A stretch of 64,000 bases of DNA, taken from Cedecea neteri. GTDB lineage: Bacteria; Pseudomonadota; Gammaproteobacteria; Enterobacterales; Enterobacteriaceae. The translations under genes and the position numbers were made by a program. The stretch spans positions 1,116,001 through 1,180,000 of the forward strand of contig NZ_CP009458.1 of NCBI RefSeq assembly GCF_000758305.1. The letters are read 5' to 3'. Under the pieces are notes generated by a model. The model saw only the letters and a list, made by a program, of their open reading frames with translations. It was not told the origin of the DNA and ran no database searches. Shown one piece after another: positions 49,473 to 58,339 of the stretch. The number at the start of each line of letters is the position of its first letter. Position 1 is the stretch's first letter.

Positions 49473-50069
49473 CTAGTAAAGCTGAGCGGCAATCAGCGGC
49501 CAGCGGGTATCAAAATCATCCGTAGGCAGATAGCGGAAATCACTTCTCACAAATCGTGAGAGCATTCCTTCACAGAAAGCCAGTAGCTGGCTCGCCAGCA
49601 AGGCTTCATCGGTACTAAACCCTTCGCCTTCGCGCATTTTCTTTTCACGCATAACCTGACGCAGCTGAACCTCAATGCGTTCAAAAAGCTGGTTGATGCG
49701 ATCCTGCAGGCGATCCTGCTCAAACATCAGCGCGTGCCCGGTGAGGATACGCGTCAGGCCTGGGTTCCGTTCACCAAAACCCAACACCAAAAGTACGATC
49801 AACCGCAGACGGGCCAGCGTGTCTTTTTCATCTTTCAGAATCAGGTTAATGCGGGTAATCAGGCTATCTTCGATAAACTCAATCAGGCTATCGAACATTT
49901 TCATTTTGCTGGGAAAATGCCGATAAAGTGCGGCTTCGGACACGCCAACGGTTGCCGCTAGTTTAGCGGTCGTAATGCGTTGGCTGCCGTCGCTGGATTC
50001 GAGCATTTGGGCCAGAGACTGAAGTATTTCCTCGCGACGATTCCTTTTCGCGGTCTGTTTTTCTGCCAT
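49473..50069 (-). CDS. slmA: Nucleoid occlusion factor SlmA
   Basis: SlmA is a TetR-family DNA-binding protein that blocks FtsZ ring assembly over the nucleoid. It has 198 residues, as in E. coli. The N-terminal basic tail MAEKQTAKRNRREEI is followed by a helix-turn-helix, ITTAKLAATVGVSEAALYRHFPSK. It is convergent with pyrE and 120 bases downstream of dut on the same strand. Confidence 0.97.
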   Translation of the reverse strand: MAEKQTAKRNRREEILQSLAQMLESSDGSQRITTAKLAATVGVSEAALYRHFPSKMKMFDSLIEFIEDSLITRINLILKDEKDTLARLRLIVLLVLGFGERNPGLTRILTGHALMFEQDRLQDRINQLFERIEVQLRQVMREKKMREGEGFSTDEALLASQLLAFCEGMLSRFVRSDFRYLPTDDFDTRWPLIAAQLY

Positions 50070-50189
50070 GTTCTAAAATACCCCTGAAAAATACCTTGTC
50101 AGGTAAGCACCGAACCGCGCCCGCAAACGCCTGGTTTGCGGTCTGTTTTAACGTTATCTGCGCGGTAGGGTTACGTTGATAAAACGGTA

Positions 50190-50648
50190 TTACTGGCGGC
50201 CTGAATGACCAAATCCGCCTTCGCCACGGTCGCTGGCGTCAAAATCTTCAACCAGGTTAAATTCTGCCTGCACAACGGGTACAAAGACCATCTGCGCAAT
50301 GCGTTCACCAGGCTGAATGGTGAAGCTGTCCTGGCCGCGGTTCCAGACAGAAACCATCAACTGGCCTTGATAATCGGAGTCAATCAGCCCCACCAGGTTA
50401 CCCAGCACAACACCGTGTTTGTGGCCCAGGCCGGAACGAGGCAGGATGACCGCTGCCAGAGAGGCGTCAGCAATGTGAATAGCCAGGCCGGTTGGCAGCA
50501 GCGTTGTTGCACCAGGTGCAAGTTCTACGGCGTCATCCAGGCAAGCGCGCAGGTCAAGACCGGCAGAGCCGGAGGTGGCGTAAGTTGGTAATGGGAATTG
50601 CTGACCAACTCGCGGGTCCAGAATTTTAACGTCGATTTTTTTCATCAT
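50190..50648 (-). CDS. dut: dUTPase Dut
   Basis: Dut hydrolyses dUTP to dUMP, keeping uracil out of DNA and feeding thymidylate synthesis. It has 151-152 residues depending on which of two adjacent ATGs (50648 or 50645) is used. The five dUTPase motifs are present: TSGSAGLDLRA, PRSGLGHKHG, GLIDSDYQGQL, GERIAQMVF and the C-terminal RGEGGFGHSG. The start overlaps the end of coaBC by about 20 bases, so the two are translationally coupled. Confidence 0.97.
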   Translation of the reverse strand: MMKKIDVKILDPRVGQQFPLPTYATSGSAGLDLRACLDDAVELAPGATTLLPTGLAIHIADASLAAVILPRSGLGHKHGVVLGNLVGLIDSDYQGQLMVSVWNRGQDSFTIQPGERIAQMVFVPVVQAEFNLVEDFDASDRGEGGFGHSGRQ

Positions 50649-51837
50649 AGCGGGTAACGATCTCGTCCAGTAAAAGGTGGCCAAGGAGTGCTTTACGCTC
50701 AAGCGGTAAGACTTTGTCTCCCTCCTGCCAGAAAAGGTGCAATGCGTTATTGTCGCTATTAAACCCTTGATTATTCTGAGATACGTCATTGGCGCAGATC
50801 AGATCCAGGTTTTTAGCGGCACGCTTTTTCCGGGCGTATTCTTCCACATTATTTGTTTCGGCGGCAAACCCTACAACATAGGGACGCCCTTCTGAAAGTG
50901 CCGCAACACCCGCAACAACATCCGGGTTTTTGACCATTTTTAGCGTAATTTCATCGCCTTGCTTTTTAATTTTCTCGTCAGCAACCACGGCTGCTCGATA
51001 GTCGGCAACGGCGGCACAGCCAATGAATATATGCTGCCCGGCGACGCGTTGTTGGACCGCCTCATTCATTTCCAGCGCCGTAGTGATGTCAATGCGGTTG
51101 ACCCACGCCGGAGTAGGCAGATTTACCGGGCCTGAAATCAGGGTTACGTTTGCCCCGCGCGCTGCCGCTGCCGCAGCGATAGCAAACCCCATTTTTCCAG
51201 AGCTGTCGTTCGTAATATATCTGACGGGATCAAGGCGTTCACGCGTTGGGCCGGCGGTAATCATGACGTTCAGATGTTGCAGATCTTTGACTACGGAGAA
51301 ATGTTCAACGGCCATATCAACCAGCGTTAGCGGATCCAGCATGCGACCAGGCCCAATATCGCCGCAGGCCTGGCTCCCGCTATCCGGGCCCCAAATCAGG
51401 AGACCACGAGCGCTTAGGACATCCAGATTATGTTGAGTGGCAGCCGCGCGGAACATTTGTTGGTTCATTGCCGGAACAACGGCAACTGGGGCGGCTGTTG
51501 CCAGGCAGATGGTGCTGACCAGGTCGTTTGCCATGCCTGCAGCCACGCGCGCGATAAGGTCTGCTGTCGCAGGGGCGAGTATCACTAAGTCTGCCCATTT
51601 GCCGAGTTCGATGTGGCCCATGGCGGCTTCTGCTGCGGGGTCTAGCAAACTGTCGGACACCGGATAACCGGACACTGCTTGCAAACTTAGTGGCGTGATG
51701 AAGGCCTTCGCCGCCTCGGTCATTACCACTCGTACATCCGCTCCGCGATCGCGCAGACGACGAACCAGCTCAGGTGTTTTATAGGCAGCAATACCACCGC
51801 TCACACCAAGAACAATTTTCTTGCCGGAAAGTCCCAT
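50626..51837 (-). CDS. coaBC: Bifunctional phosphopantothenoylcysteine decarboxylase/synthetase CoaBC (Dfp)
   Basis: CoaBC carries out two steps of CoA synthesis: ligation of cysteine to phosphopantothenate (CoaB) and decarboxylation (CoaC). It has 403 residues. The N-terminal flavin domain has GVSGGIAAYK, GHIELGKWADLV (catalytic His), PAMNQQM and SQACGDIGPGRM (catalytic Cys). The C-terminal half has ITAGPTRE, SSGKMGFA and the EKIKK lysine motif. I chose ATG 51837 (MGLSGKKIVL); the frame continues 45 codons upstream without family similarity. It is divergent from radC. Confidence 0.97.
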   Translation of the reverse strand: MGLSGKKIVLGVSGGIAAYKTPELVRRLRDRGADVRVVMTEAAKAFITPLSLQAVSGYPVSDSLLDPAAEAAMGHIELGKWADLVILAPATADLIARVAAGMANDLVSTICLATAAPVAVVPAMNQQMFRAAATQHNLDVLSARGLLIWGPDSGSQACGDIGPGRMLDPLTLVDMAVEHFSVVKDLQHLNVMITAGPTRERLDPVRYITNDSSGKMGFAIAAAAAARGANVTLISGPVNLPTPAWVNRIDITTALEMNEAVQQRVAGQHIFIGCAAVADYRAAVVADEKIKKQGDEITLKMVKNPDVVAGVAALSEGRPYVVGFAAETNNVEEYARKKRAAKNLDLICANDVSQNNQGFNSDNNALHLFWQEGDKVLPLERKALLGHLLLDEIVTRYDEKNRR

Positions 51838-52002
51838 CATGATTTTTATCCGTTGGAAGTCACAGTCGAATGGCCATTTTATCACAATCCCTGGCAGGCG
51901 ACTTTTTGCAGTTTGCGAGGCGCTACGCAAGACCAAAACCCGCTCATCGCCTGACAATAAAAAAGGTCGCATTATGGGGGAGTTAAGAGAGGGAGAGGTG
52001 CG

Positions 52003-52680
52003 ATGGACAGGGATAATGAGATTGAAAACGCGTATTTACCCAGGGAAAAACTGCTGCAATTCGGTGTAGGTTCTCTTACCGACACTGAACTGCTGGCGCT
52101 CTTTTTACGTACGGGCCACCAGGGAATGCACGTTTTGGTTTTTGCCAATATGCTGCTGCGTGAGTTTGGTTCCCTGCACCGCTTGTTGTCGGCAGATTAT
52201 TCCCATTTCAAGGACGTGAAGGGGATTGGCGAAGCGAAATACACTCAACTAAACGCGATTGCCGAGCTGGCGAGGCGTTATTACTCATCTCAGGGGGTCA
52301 AAGAACTCTCTTTGCTTACGCCAGGAAAGGTGCGGGAGTATGTTCAGAGTCAGTTGACGACCGAGCAGCGTGAAATATTTATGGTGCTGTTTTTGAATAA
52401 TCAGCATCAGGTTATTAAATGTGAACGGTTGTTTGCCGGAACGCTAAGTCACGTTGAAGTTCACCCGAGAGAAATTGTCCGTGAAGCGATGAAATGCAAC
52501 GCCGGTGCCATTATACTGGCGCACAACCACCCATCAGGTAAGGCCGAACCCAGTAAAGCAGACCGGGCTATTACGGAACGCATCGTGAAAGTTTGCCTGT
52601 TTATGGAAATTCGAGTGCTTGATCATTTGGTTATTGGTCACGGAGAATACGTTTCTTTCGCTGAACGAGGGTGGATTTAA
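52003..52680 (+). CDS. radC: RadC/YicR JAB-domain protein
   Basis: This member of the RadC family has 225 residues. The N-terminal helix-hairpin-helix-like region includes KDVKGIGEAKYTQLNAIAEL. The C-terminal MPN+/JAB1 metalloprotease-like domain has the metal motif LAHNHPSGKAEPSKAD near 172-187. The family was named for a DNA-repair role in E. coli that was later traced to recG, so its function is unknown. It starts at ATG 52003. The rpmB promoter begins 43 bases after its stop. Confidence 0.95.
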   Translation: MDRDNEIENAYLPREKLLQFGVGSLTDTELLALFLRTGHQGMHVLVFANMLLREFGSLHRLLSADYSHFKDVKGIGEAKYTQLNAIAELARRYYSSQGVKELSLLTPGKVREYVQSQLTTEQREIFMVLFLNNQHQVIKCERLFAGTLSHVEVHPREIVREAMKCNAGAIILAHNHPSGKAEPSKADRAITERIVKVCLFMEIRVLDHLVIGHGEYVSFAERGWI

Positions 52681-52722
52681 GCCATCAGGCGCGATCCATT
52701 GGGATCTTTGTCTGTTCGGGAC

Positions 52723-52751
52723 TTGAGCACATGCCTCACACAGCGTATACT
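52723..52751 (+). promoter_or_regulatory. Sigma-70 promoter of the rpmB-rpmG operon
   Basis: TTGAGC (52723-52728), a 17-bp spacer and TATACT (52746-52751) form a strong promoter, placing the start near 52758 and giving a leader of about 137 bases. Confidence 0.85.
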
Positions 52752-52785
52752 ACGCCACCTTTGAGAATCTCGGGTTTGGCATTAT

Positions 52786-52847
52786 GCGCCTGGCACTGTG
52801 GTTCACATTGAACCGCCAGGGACCAGGCTTGCAGCCTGACGAGGCGC
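52786..52847 (+). promoter_or_regulatory. Structured rpmB leader RNA, predicted three-way junction
   Basis: Helix P1 is GCGCCT (52786-52791) with AGGCGC (52842-52847). It encloses hairpin A, GGC-GGTTCA / TGAACC-GCC (52792-52817, internal bulge ACTGT), and hairpin B, CAGGCT-TGC-AGCCTG (52824-52838). The structure lies 47 bases before the rpmB start. Autogenous control by L28 or L33 is an inference from position only. Confidence 0.6.
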
Positions 52848-52894
52848 CTAACCCTATACGAAGCTCGAGCTAATTTGATTTTTGGAGAATAGAC

Positions 52895-53131
52895 ATGTCC
52901 CGAGTCTGCCAAGTTACTGGCAAGCGTCCGGCGACCGGTAATAACCGTTCCCACGCACTGAACGCGACTAAACGCCGTTTCCTGCCGAACCTGCACTCTC
53001 ACCGTTTCTGGGTTGAGAGCGAGAAGCGTTTTGTCACCCTGCGTGTATCTGCTAAAGGTATGCGTGTAATCGATAAGAAAGGCATCGATACAGTTCTGTC
53101 CGAACTGCGTGCCCGTGGCGAAAAGTACTAA
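52895..53131 (+). CDS. rpmB: 50S ribosomal protein L28
   Basis: L28 is a 78-residue basic protein of the large subunit. MSRVCQVTGKRPATGNNRSHALN and the RRFLPNLHSHRFW segment are diagnostic. The length matches E. coli. It is preceded by GGAGAATAGAC and followed after 20 bases by rpmG, with which it is co-transcribed. Confidence 0.99.
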   Translation: MSRVCQVTGKRPATGNNRSHALNATKRRFLPNLHSHRFWVESEKRFVTLRVSAKGMRVIDKKGIDTVLSELRARGEKY

Positions 53132-53151
53132 GTACTTAGAGGAAATAAATC

Positions 53152-53319
53152 ATGGCTAAAGGTATTCGTGAGAAAATCAAGCTGGTTTCTTCTGCTGGTA
53201 CTGGTCACTTCTATACCACCACGAAGAACAAACGTACTAAGCCGGAAAAACTGGAACTGAAAAAGTTCGATCCAGTTGTCCGTCAGCACGTTGTATACAA
53301 AGAAGCCAAAATTAAATAA
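53152..53319 (+). CDS. rpmG: 50S ribosomal protein L33
   Basis: L33 is 55 residues, from ATG 53152 (MAKGIREKIKLVSSAGTGHF) to TAA 53317-53319 (KEAKIK). It is rich in lysine and is the form without zinc-binding cysteines, as in E. coli. AGAGGAAATAAATC precedes it. A terminator follows before mutM. Confidence 0.98.
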   Translation: MAKGIREKIKLVSSAGTGHFYTTTKNKRTKPEKLELKKFDPVVRQHVVYKEAKIK

Positions 53320-53340
53320 TTCTGGTAACTTTGTTGAAGA

Positions 53341-53366
53341 AACCCGGCTCAGGCCGGGTTTTTTTA
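53341..53366 (+). terminator. Terminator between rpmG and mutM
   Basis: AACCCGGC-TCAG-GCCGGGTT is followed by TTTTT, giving partial separation of mutM from the ribosomal genes. Confidence 0.9.
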
Positions 53367-53387
53367 TGCCTGCTTCCCGGAGGAGAG

Positions 53388-54197
53388 ATGCCTGAATTAC
53401 CAGAGGTAGAAACCAGTCGTCGCGGTATTGAGCCGCACCTGGTGGGTGAAACCATCCTGTATGCCGTTGTGCGCAATGCTCGACTGCGCTGGCCGGTTTC
53501 TGATGAAATACATGCTCTGAGCGATAAGCCCGTGCTGAGCGTGCAGCGGCGGGCGAAGTATTTGCTGCTGGAGCTACCGGATGGCTGGATCATCATTCAC
53601 CTGGGAATGTCCGGCAGTCTGAGGATCCTCGCGGAAGAACTTCCTGCGGAAAAGCACGATCATGTCGATCTGATCATGAGCAACGGCAAAGTCCTTCGCT
53701 ACACCGATCCGCGGCGTTTTGGTGCCTGGCTATGGGTCAAAGAGCTTGAGGGGAGTAACGTATTGGCTCATCTCGGGCCAGAGCCGCTGAGCGAGGCATT
53801 CAGTGCAGAATACCTGCGTGAAAAATCGGCCAAAAAGAAAACGGCTATCAAGCCCTGGCTGATGGATAACAAACTGGTTGTCGGGGTGGGGAATATCTAT
53901 GCCAGCGAATCCTTGTTCGCGGCGGGGATCCATCCCGACCGTAGCGCGCAGTCGCTATCAAAAAAAGAGTCTGAAACTCTGGTCGCGGCGATCAAAGCGG
54001 TATTGCAGCGCTCAATAGAGCAAGGTGGAACGACTTTAAAAGACTTCCTTCAGTCCGATGGCAAACCTGGCTATTTTGCTCAGGAGCTGCAGGTATATGG
54101 GCGGGAAGGAGAACCTTGCAGGGTATGTGGTACGCCGATTGCTGCCGCTAAGCACGCTCAGCGTAGCACCTACTATTGCCGCCGCTGTCAGCGATAG
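53388..54197 (+). CDS. mutM: Formamidopyrimidine-DNA glycosylase MutM (Fpg)
   Basis: MutM excises 8-oxoguanine and formamidopyrimidines and nicks the abasic site. It has 269 residues, as in E. coli. The catalytic N-terminus is MPELPEVETSRRG (Pro1 and Glu2 after Met removal). The helix-two-turn-helix contains GVGNIYASESLF. The C-terminal zinc finger has CRVCGTP and YYCRRCQR. The ATG at 53388 follows GGAGGAGAG. It meets coaD tail-to-tail with no spacer. Confidence 0.98.
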   Translation: MPELPEVETSRRGIEPHLVGETILYAVVRNARLRWPVSDEIHALSDKPVLSVQRRAKYLLLELPDGWIIIHLGMSGSLRILAEELPAEKHDHVDLIMSNGKVLRYTDPRRFGAWLWVKELEGSNVLAHLGPEPLSEAFSAEYLREKSAKKKTAIKPWLMDNKLVVGVGNIYASESLFAAGIHPDRSAQSLSKKESETLVAAIKAVLQRSIEQGGTTLKDFLQSDGKPGYFAQELQVYGREGEPCRVCGTPIAAAKHAQRSTYYCRRCQR

Positions 54198-54677
54198 CTA
54201 TTTAAGCCTTTCGATAAGCGCTTTACAGACGTGCTCTGGCAGGAAGTGAGCGACATCCCCGTGATGGCGCGCCACTTCTTTGACCAGAGAAGAAGAAACA
54301 AATGACCACTCTTTAGATGGCATCAGGAAGACGCTTTCCAGTTCTGGCATGAGATGGCGATTCATGTGGGCCAGCTGCATTTCATATTCAAAATCAGCCG
54401 CGGTACGCAACCCACGCACCAGCACGTTTGCCTGCTGCTTGCGCGCAAAGCTTGCCATTAAATCGCTGAAACCGAGAACCTGAACGTTGGGTAAATGTGC
54501 AAGCGCCTGCTGCGCCAGCGCAACGCGTTCATCCAGCGTAAATAAAGCATTCTTGCTGGGGCTTGCTGCAATGGCAAGGATCACCTGGTCAAACATACTG
54601 GCTGCACGGGTAACGATATCAATATGGCCGTTGGTGATAGGATCGAAAGTCCCCGGATAGATTGCCCGCTTTTGCAT
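54198..54677 (-). CDS. coaD: Phosphopantetheine adenylyltransferase CoaD
   Basis: CoaD adenylylates 4'-phosphopantetheine to dephospho-CoA. It has 159 residues, as in E. coli. It is a nucleotidyltransferase fold with GTFDPITNGHIDIV (the T/HxGH motif) at 10-23 and the C-terminal loop EWSFVSSSLVKEVA containing ISSxxVR-like residues. It lies 8 bases downstream of waaA on the same strand, the normal waaA-coaD pair. Confidence 0.98.
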   Translation of the reverse strand: MQKRAIYPGTFDPITNGHIDIVTRAASMFDQVILAIAASPSKNALFTLDERVALAQQALAHLPNVQVLGFSDLMASFARKQQANVLVRGLRTAADFEYEMQLAHMNRHLMPELESVFLMPSKEWSFVSSSLVKEVARHHGDVAHFLPEHVCKALIERLK

Positions 54678-54685
54678 ATCTGACC

Positions 54686-55963
54686 TTAGTGTGTTTTAGG
54701 GGGGAGATAAGGTTCCAGTAGCTGCAACAGGCGCTGTAATGCACCCTGGTTCTGGTAAAGCACTTCCACAGCATGGCGCCCGTAGAAGTTACGATAATCC
54801 TCATCTGTGAGCAAAGACGCAATCTCTTTTACTAATGACTGTTCGTCGTTCACGGTGATTAGGCCATCTGCCTGCGACAGGCGCGCGCAGATATCTTTGA
54901 AGTTAAAGGTATGTGGGCCCATTAACACGGGAATAGCGTGTGCGGCGGGTTCGAGCGGATTATGGCCACCGCGCTCAACTAACGAGCCGCCAACAAAAGC
55001 CAGATCGGCAATTCCGTACAGTAACATTAACTCACCCATAGTATCGCCAATGACGACCTGCGTACTGGAAGACGGCACCTCTCCAGAAGAACGGGTGATG
55101 TAGCTTAATCCTGCATTTCTGACCAGATTGATAGCATCCGGGAAGCGTTCCGGGTGACGTGGTACAAGGATCAGCAATAAATTAGGAAACTGTTTTAAAA
55201 GTGACTGATGGGCCTGAACGACAATACTTTCTTCACCTTCATGCGTGCTGGTGGCTATCCAGACTGGGCGGTGTGGTGCCCACTGCCGGCGAAGCGTTAC
55301 GGCACGAGCAGCAAGTTGCGGCGTCACAGAGATATCAAATTTAAGGCTTCCGGTGACCGTCAATTGACTTCGTTTTGCACCTAGCGAGATGAAGCGCTCA
55401 CCGTCTTCTTCGTTCTGCGCGGCAATAAGCGTAATGCGCTGCAGCAGCGTTCGGACAAAGTCACCAAGTTTCGCGTAGCCTTTTGCCGAGCGTGCGGAAA
55501 GCCTGGCATTGGCAATCACTAATGGGATATAGCGTTTGTGCAGCGCGGCTATCAGGTTTGGCCAAAGTTCGGTTTCCATAATAAGCACTAGCTTCGGATC
55601 GACTTTATCCAGAAAACGGTTTAGCGCACACGGTAAATCATAAGGTAGATAGACGTGCTGGACGTCTTCTCCGAACGCGGACATGACCCTTTCTGAGCCG
55701 GTTGGTGTCATTGTCGTGACGGTAATCGGCAGCTCTGGATAGCGATGGCGAAGCGCGCGAACCAGAGGGATGGCGGCTAGCGTTTCCCCAACGGAAACCG
55801 AATGCAACATAATGCCACCTGGCTTGAGCGGCTTTTTATAGAAGCCGTAGCGCTCGCCAATGCGTTTGCGGTATGCAGGAGCTTTACGACCGCGCACCCA
55901 TAATCGCAGCCAGATGAGTGGCTGTATGAGGTAAAGCAGTATGGTGTAAAGCAATTGGAGCAT
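54686..55963 (-). CDS. waaA: Kdo transferase WaaA (KdtA)
   Basis: WaaA adds two Kdo residues from CMP-Kdo to lipid IVA, the first step of LPS core assembly, at the cytoplasmic face of the inner membrane. It has 425 residues, the E. coli length. An N-terminal membrane anchor (MLQLLYTILLYLIQPLIWLRL) is followed by a GT30 GT-B fold with ETELWPNLIAALHKR and the donor-site region GGHNPLEPAAHAIPVLMGP. It reads away from the waaG gene group, separated by 434 bases. Confidence 0.98.
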   Translation of the reverse strand: MLQLLYTILLYLIQPLIWLRLWVRGRKAPAYRKRIGERYGFYKKPLKPGGIMLHSVSVGETLAAIPLVRALRHRYPELPITVTTMTPTGSERVMSAFGEDVQHVYLPYDLPCALNRFLDKVDPKLVLIMETELWPNLIAALHKRYIPLVIANARLSARSAKGYAKLGDFVRTLLQRITLIAAQNEEDGERFISLGAKRSQLTVTGSLKFDISVTPQLAARAVTLRRQWAPHRPVWIATSTHEGEESIVVQAHQSLLKQFPNLLLILVPRHPERFPDAINLVRNAGLSYITRSSGEVPSSSTQVVIGDTMGELMLLYGIADLAFVGGSLVERGGHNPLEPAAHAIPVLMGPHTFNFKDICARLSQADGLITVNDEQSLVKEIASLLTDEDYRNFYGRHAVEVLYQNQGALQRLLQLLEPYLPPKTH

Positions 55964-56397
55964 AGGACACGGCTGGCGTTATGAATGTGCTGGGGATTCT
56001 ATGTATTTAACCTGAGCTTTGCCATTACTTTTGCGGAAATTGCCTGAAATCACCCCTGATTGTTCCTGGTGATATTAACCATGATGTTTTTTTCAATTTT
56101 TATTGAATACAGGATGGTGAATCTTGGGTTAGCAAACCGTGCTGGCAAGGTACTGTGCCGATGAAAATTGGAATTTATTTTCTTATTTTATAAATGGTTG
56201 CGTATCGCTTTATACGATTGATATTCATATCGGATTGCCCTCTGATAAATGCTACACTATGCAACGTTTTCAAAGGAATTTGGAACTCGTCAGTGTTGGA
56301 AAATTGAGCATTTTCCTTCCGGCATCATCGACCTGACCAGAAGGGTTTCTCCCTGTGGTTTGTCTGACTTCGGTTTAGGCCTCGCGGATATGAGTAC
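55964..56397. promoter_or_regulatory. Intergenic region between waaA and waaG
   Basis: This is 434 bases, AT-rich, with no convincing gene. It must hold divergent promoters for waaA and the waaG operon. A possible extended -10 (TGC-TACACT, 56250-56258) lies about 140 bases before waaG. I see no JUMPStart/ops element (GGCGGTAG), which in E. coli precedes waaQ at this place. This agrees with waaQ being elsewhere here. Confidence 0.5.
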
Positions 56398-57522
56398 ATG
56401 ATCATTGCTTTTTGCTTATACAAATACTTTCCCTACGGCGGCCTGCAGCGCGATTTTATGCGTATAGCTCAAACCGTTGCTGCTCGTGGTCATCACGTTA
56501 AAGTGTTTACCCAACAGTGGCAGGGAGAGCATCCTAAGCAGTTTGAAATTGTGCTTGTTCCGGTGACAGCTCGTACAAATCATGGGAAGAATGCGCAGTA
56601 TCATCAATGGGTTGAGAATGAGCTGAAGATACATCCTGTCGATCGGGTTGTCGGATTCAATAAAATGCCCGGTCTTGATGTTTATTACGCGGCTGACGTC
56701 TGTTATGCCGAAAAGGTTGAGCGTGAAAAGGGCTTTTTCTACAAATTAACCGCACGTTATCGACATTATGCGCAGTTTGAGAAAGCCACGTTCCTGCGAG
56801 GAAAAAAAACTCAACTGTTGATGTTAACGCCGACGCAAGTAGCTGATTTTAAAAAACACTATCAGACAGAATCCGATCGCTTCCATATTATGCCGCCGGG
56901 GATTTATCCGGACAGAAAGTACAGTAACCAGATTGCCGACAGCAGGCGAGTATATCGCCAAAAAAACGGCATTGATCCGCAGCAGTTCGTGGTGCTTCAG
57001 GTTGGCTCGGATTTTAAGCGAAAAGGCGTATTTCGTTCTCTGGAGGCGATAGCCGCCTTGCCGGAAGCCCTACGTAAAAAAACACGTTATCTGGTCGTTG
57101 GGCAGGATAAACCAGGGCGTTTCGAAGCGAAGGCGCAGCAGCTTGGCATTGCAGATAATGTGCAGTTCTTTTCTGGAAGGGATGACGTTGCCGAGTTGAT
57201 GGCGGCAGCAGATATTTTGATTCATCCAGCGGTTCAGGAAGCGGCTGGGATTGTCCTGTTAGAAGCTATCGTTTCCGGATTGCCAGTACTGGTTACGGAA
57301 GTTTGCGGTTATGCCCATTATATCGAGTCTGCTCACTGTGGTGAGGTCATCCCAGAGCCGTTTAATCAGGCGACGTTGAATCATGCACTTTCCAATGCTT
57401 TAGAGAACGAGGCGTTGCGTAACCAATGGGCCGAGCATGCACGGCATTATGCCGACAGTGAGGATCTGTACAGTTTGCCTGAGAAAGTGGCTGATATTAT
57501 TTTAGGTTGTGAACATGATTGA
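56398..57522 (+). CDS. waaG: LPS glucosyltransferase I WaaG
   Basis: WaaG adds the first outer-core glucose to heptose II of the LPS inner core from UDP-glucose. It is a peripheral inner-membrane enzyme with a GT4 GT-B fold of 374 residues, exactly the E. coli length. Conserved parts are MIIAFCLYKYFPYGGLQRDFMR (acceptor side), GFNKMPGLDVYYAADVCYAEK, and the donor EX7E-type motif EAAGIVLLEAIVSGLPVL near 283. The stop overlaps the waaP start. Here it is the first gene of its operon, a place held by waaQ in E. coli. Confidence 0.97.
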   Translation: MIIAFCLYKYFPYGGLQRDFMRIAQTVAARGHHVKVFTQQWQGEHPKQFEIVLVPVTARTNHGKNAQYHQWVENELKIHPVDRVVGFNKMPGLDVYYAADVCYAEKVEREKGFFYKLTARYRHYAQFEKATFLRGKKTQLLMLTPTQVADFKKHYQTESDRFHIMPPGIYPDRKYSNQIADSRRVYRQKNGIDPQQFVVLQVGSDFKRKGVFRSLEAIAALPEALRKKTRYLVVGQDKPGRFEAKAQQLGIADNVQFFSGRDDVAELMAAADILIHPAVQEAAGIVLLEAIVSGLPVLVTEVCGYAHYIESAHCGEVIPEPFNQATLNHALSNALENEALRNQWAEHARHYADSEDLYSLPEKVADIILGCEHD

Positions 57523-58312
57523 GCTTAAAGAGCCGTTTGCTACGCGATGGCGTGGAAAAGACCCTTTTGCTGAGGTTGTAAAGCTGGAGGGTGAAGTGTT
57601 CCGTGCCCTGGAGTCCCGCCGGACGATCCGTTTCGAGATGGAGGGTAAAGGCTATTTTCTTAAGTATCATCGCGGCACAACGTTAAAAGAAGTGGTGAAA
57701 AACCTGATTTCACTACGTATGCCCGTGCTGGGCGCAGACAGAGAATGGTTTGCTATTCATCGGCTCAAAGCGCTTGGTGTCGACACGATGAATGGCGTCG
57801 CGTTTGGCCAAAAGGGACTGAATCCTTTAGAACGAACTTCTTTTATTATTACCGACGATCTCTCCCCGACGATCAGCCTGGAAGACTATTGTGCTGATTG
57901 GGCTGTTAAGCCACCCAAAGTTAGCGTCAAACGTGCGATTATCCAACGCGTAGCCGAAATGGTTAGAGAGATGCATCGAGGAGGCGTGAACCATAGGGAC
58001 TGCTACATATGCCATTTCCTTTTGCATTTGCCGTTTGAATCGCCAGAAGCACAGTTCAAAATCTCGGTGATCGATTTACATCGGGCTCAAATTCGTCGCG
58101 CTGTGCCTCGCCGTTGGCGAGACAAAGATCTTATCGGTCTTTATTTTTCCTCTTTGCATATAGGCTTAACTTCGCGCGACATTTACCGATTTCTGAGTAT
58201 TTATTTTTCAGTGCCACTACGGGACATCATTAAAAATGAGTCAGCTTTGTTTGCAACCGCGCACGTAAAAGCACAAAAAATACAGAAAAGAACGGTAAGA
58301 AAGTCATTATAA
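57515..58312 (+). CDS. waaP: LPS core heptose I kinase WaaP
   Basis: WaaP phosphorylates heptose I of the LPS inner core, needed for outer-membrane stability. It has 265 residues, as in E. coli. The protein-kinase-like motifs are NHRDCYICHFLLHLP (catalytic Asp near 163) and VIDLHRAQIRR. I chose ATG 57515 (MIELKEPFATRWRGKD); a GTG two codons upstream is possible. It overlaps the waaG stop by eight bases. No waaY (heptose II kinase) is visible in the window. Confidence 0.97.
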   Translation: MIELKEPFATRWRGKDPFAEVVKLEGEVFRALESRRTIRFEMEGKGYFLKYHRGTTLKEVVKNLISLRMPVLGADREWFAIHRLKALGVDTMNGVAFGQKGLNPLERTSFIITDDLSPTISLEDYCADWAVKPPKVSVKRAIIQRVAEMVREMHRGGVNHRDCYICHFLLHLPFESPEAQFKISVIDLHRAQIRRAVPRRWRDKDLIGLYFSSLHIGLTSRDIYRFLSIYFSVPLRDIIKNESALFATAHVKAQKIQKRTVRKSL

Positions 58313-58339
58313 TTTATTAAAATTAAAAGCTCTGTAGGC

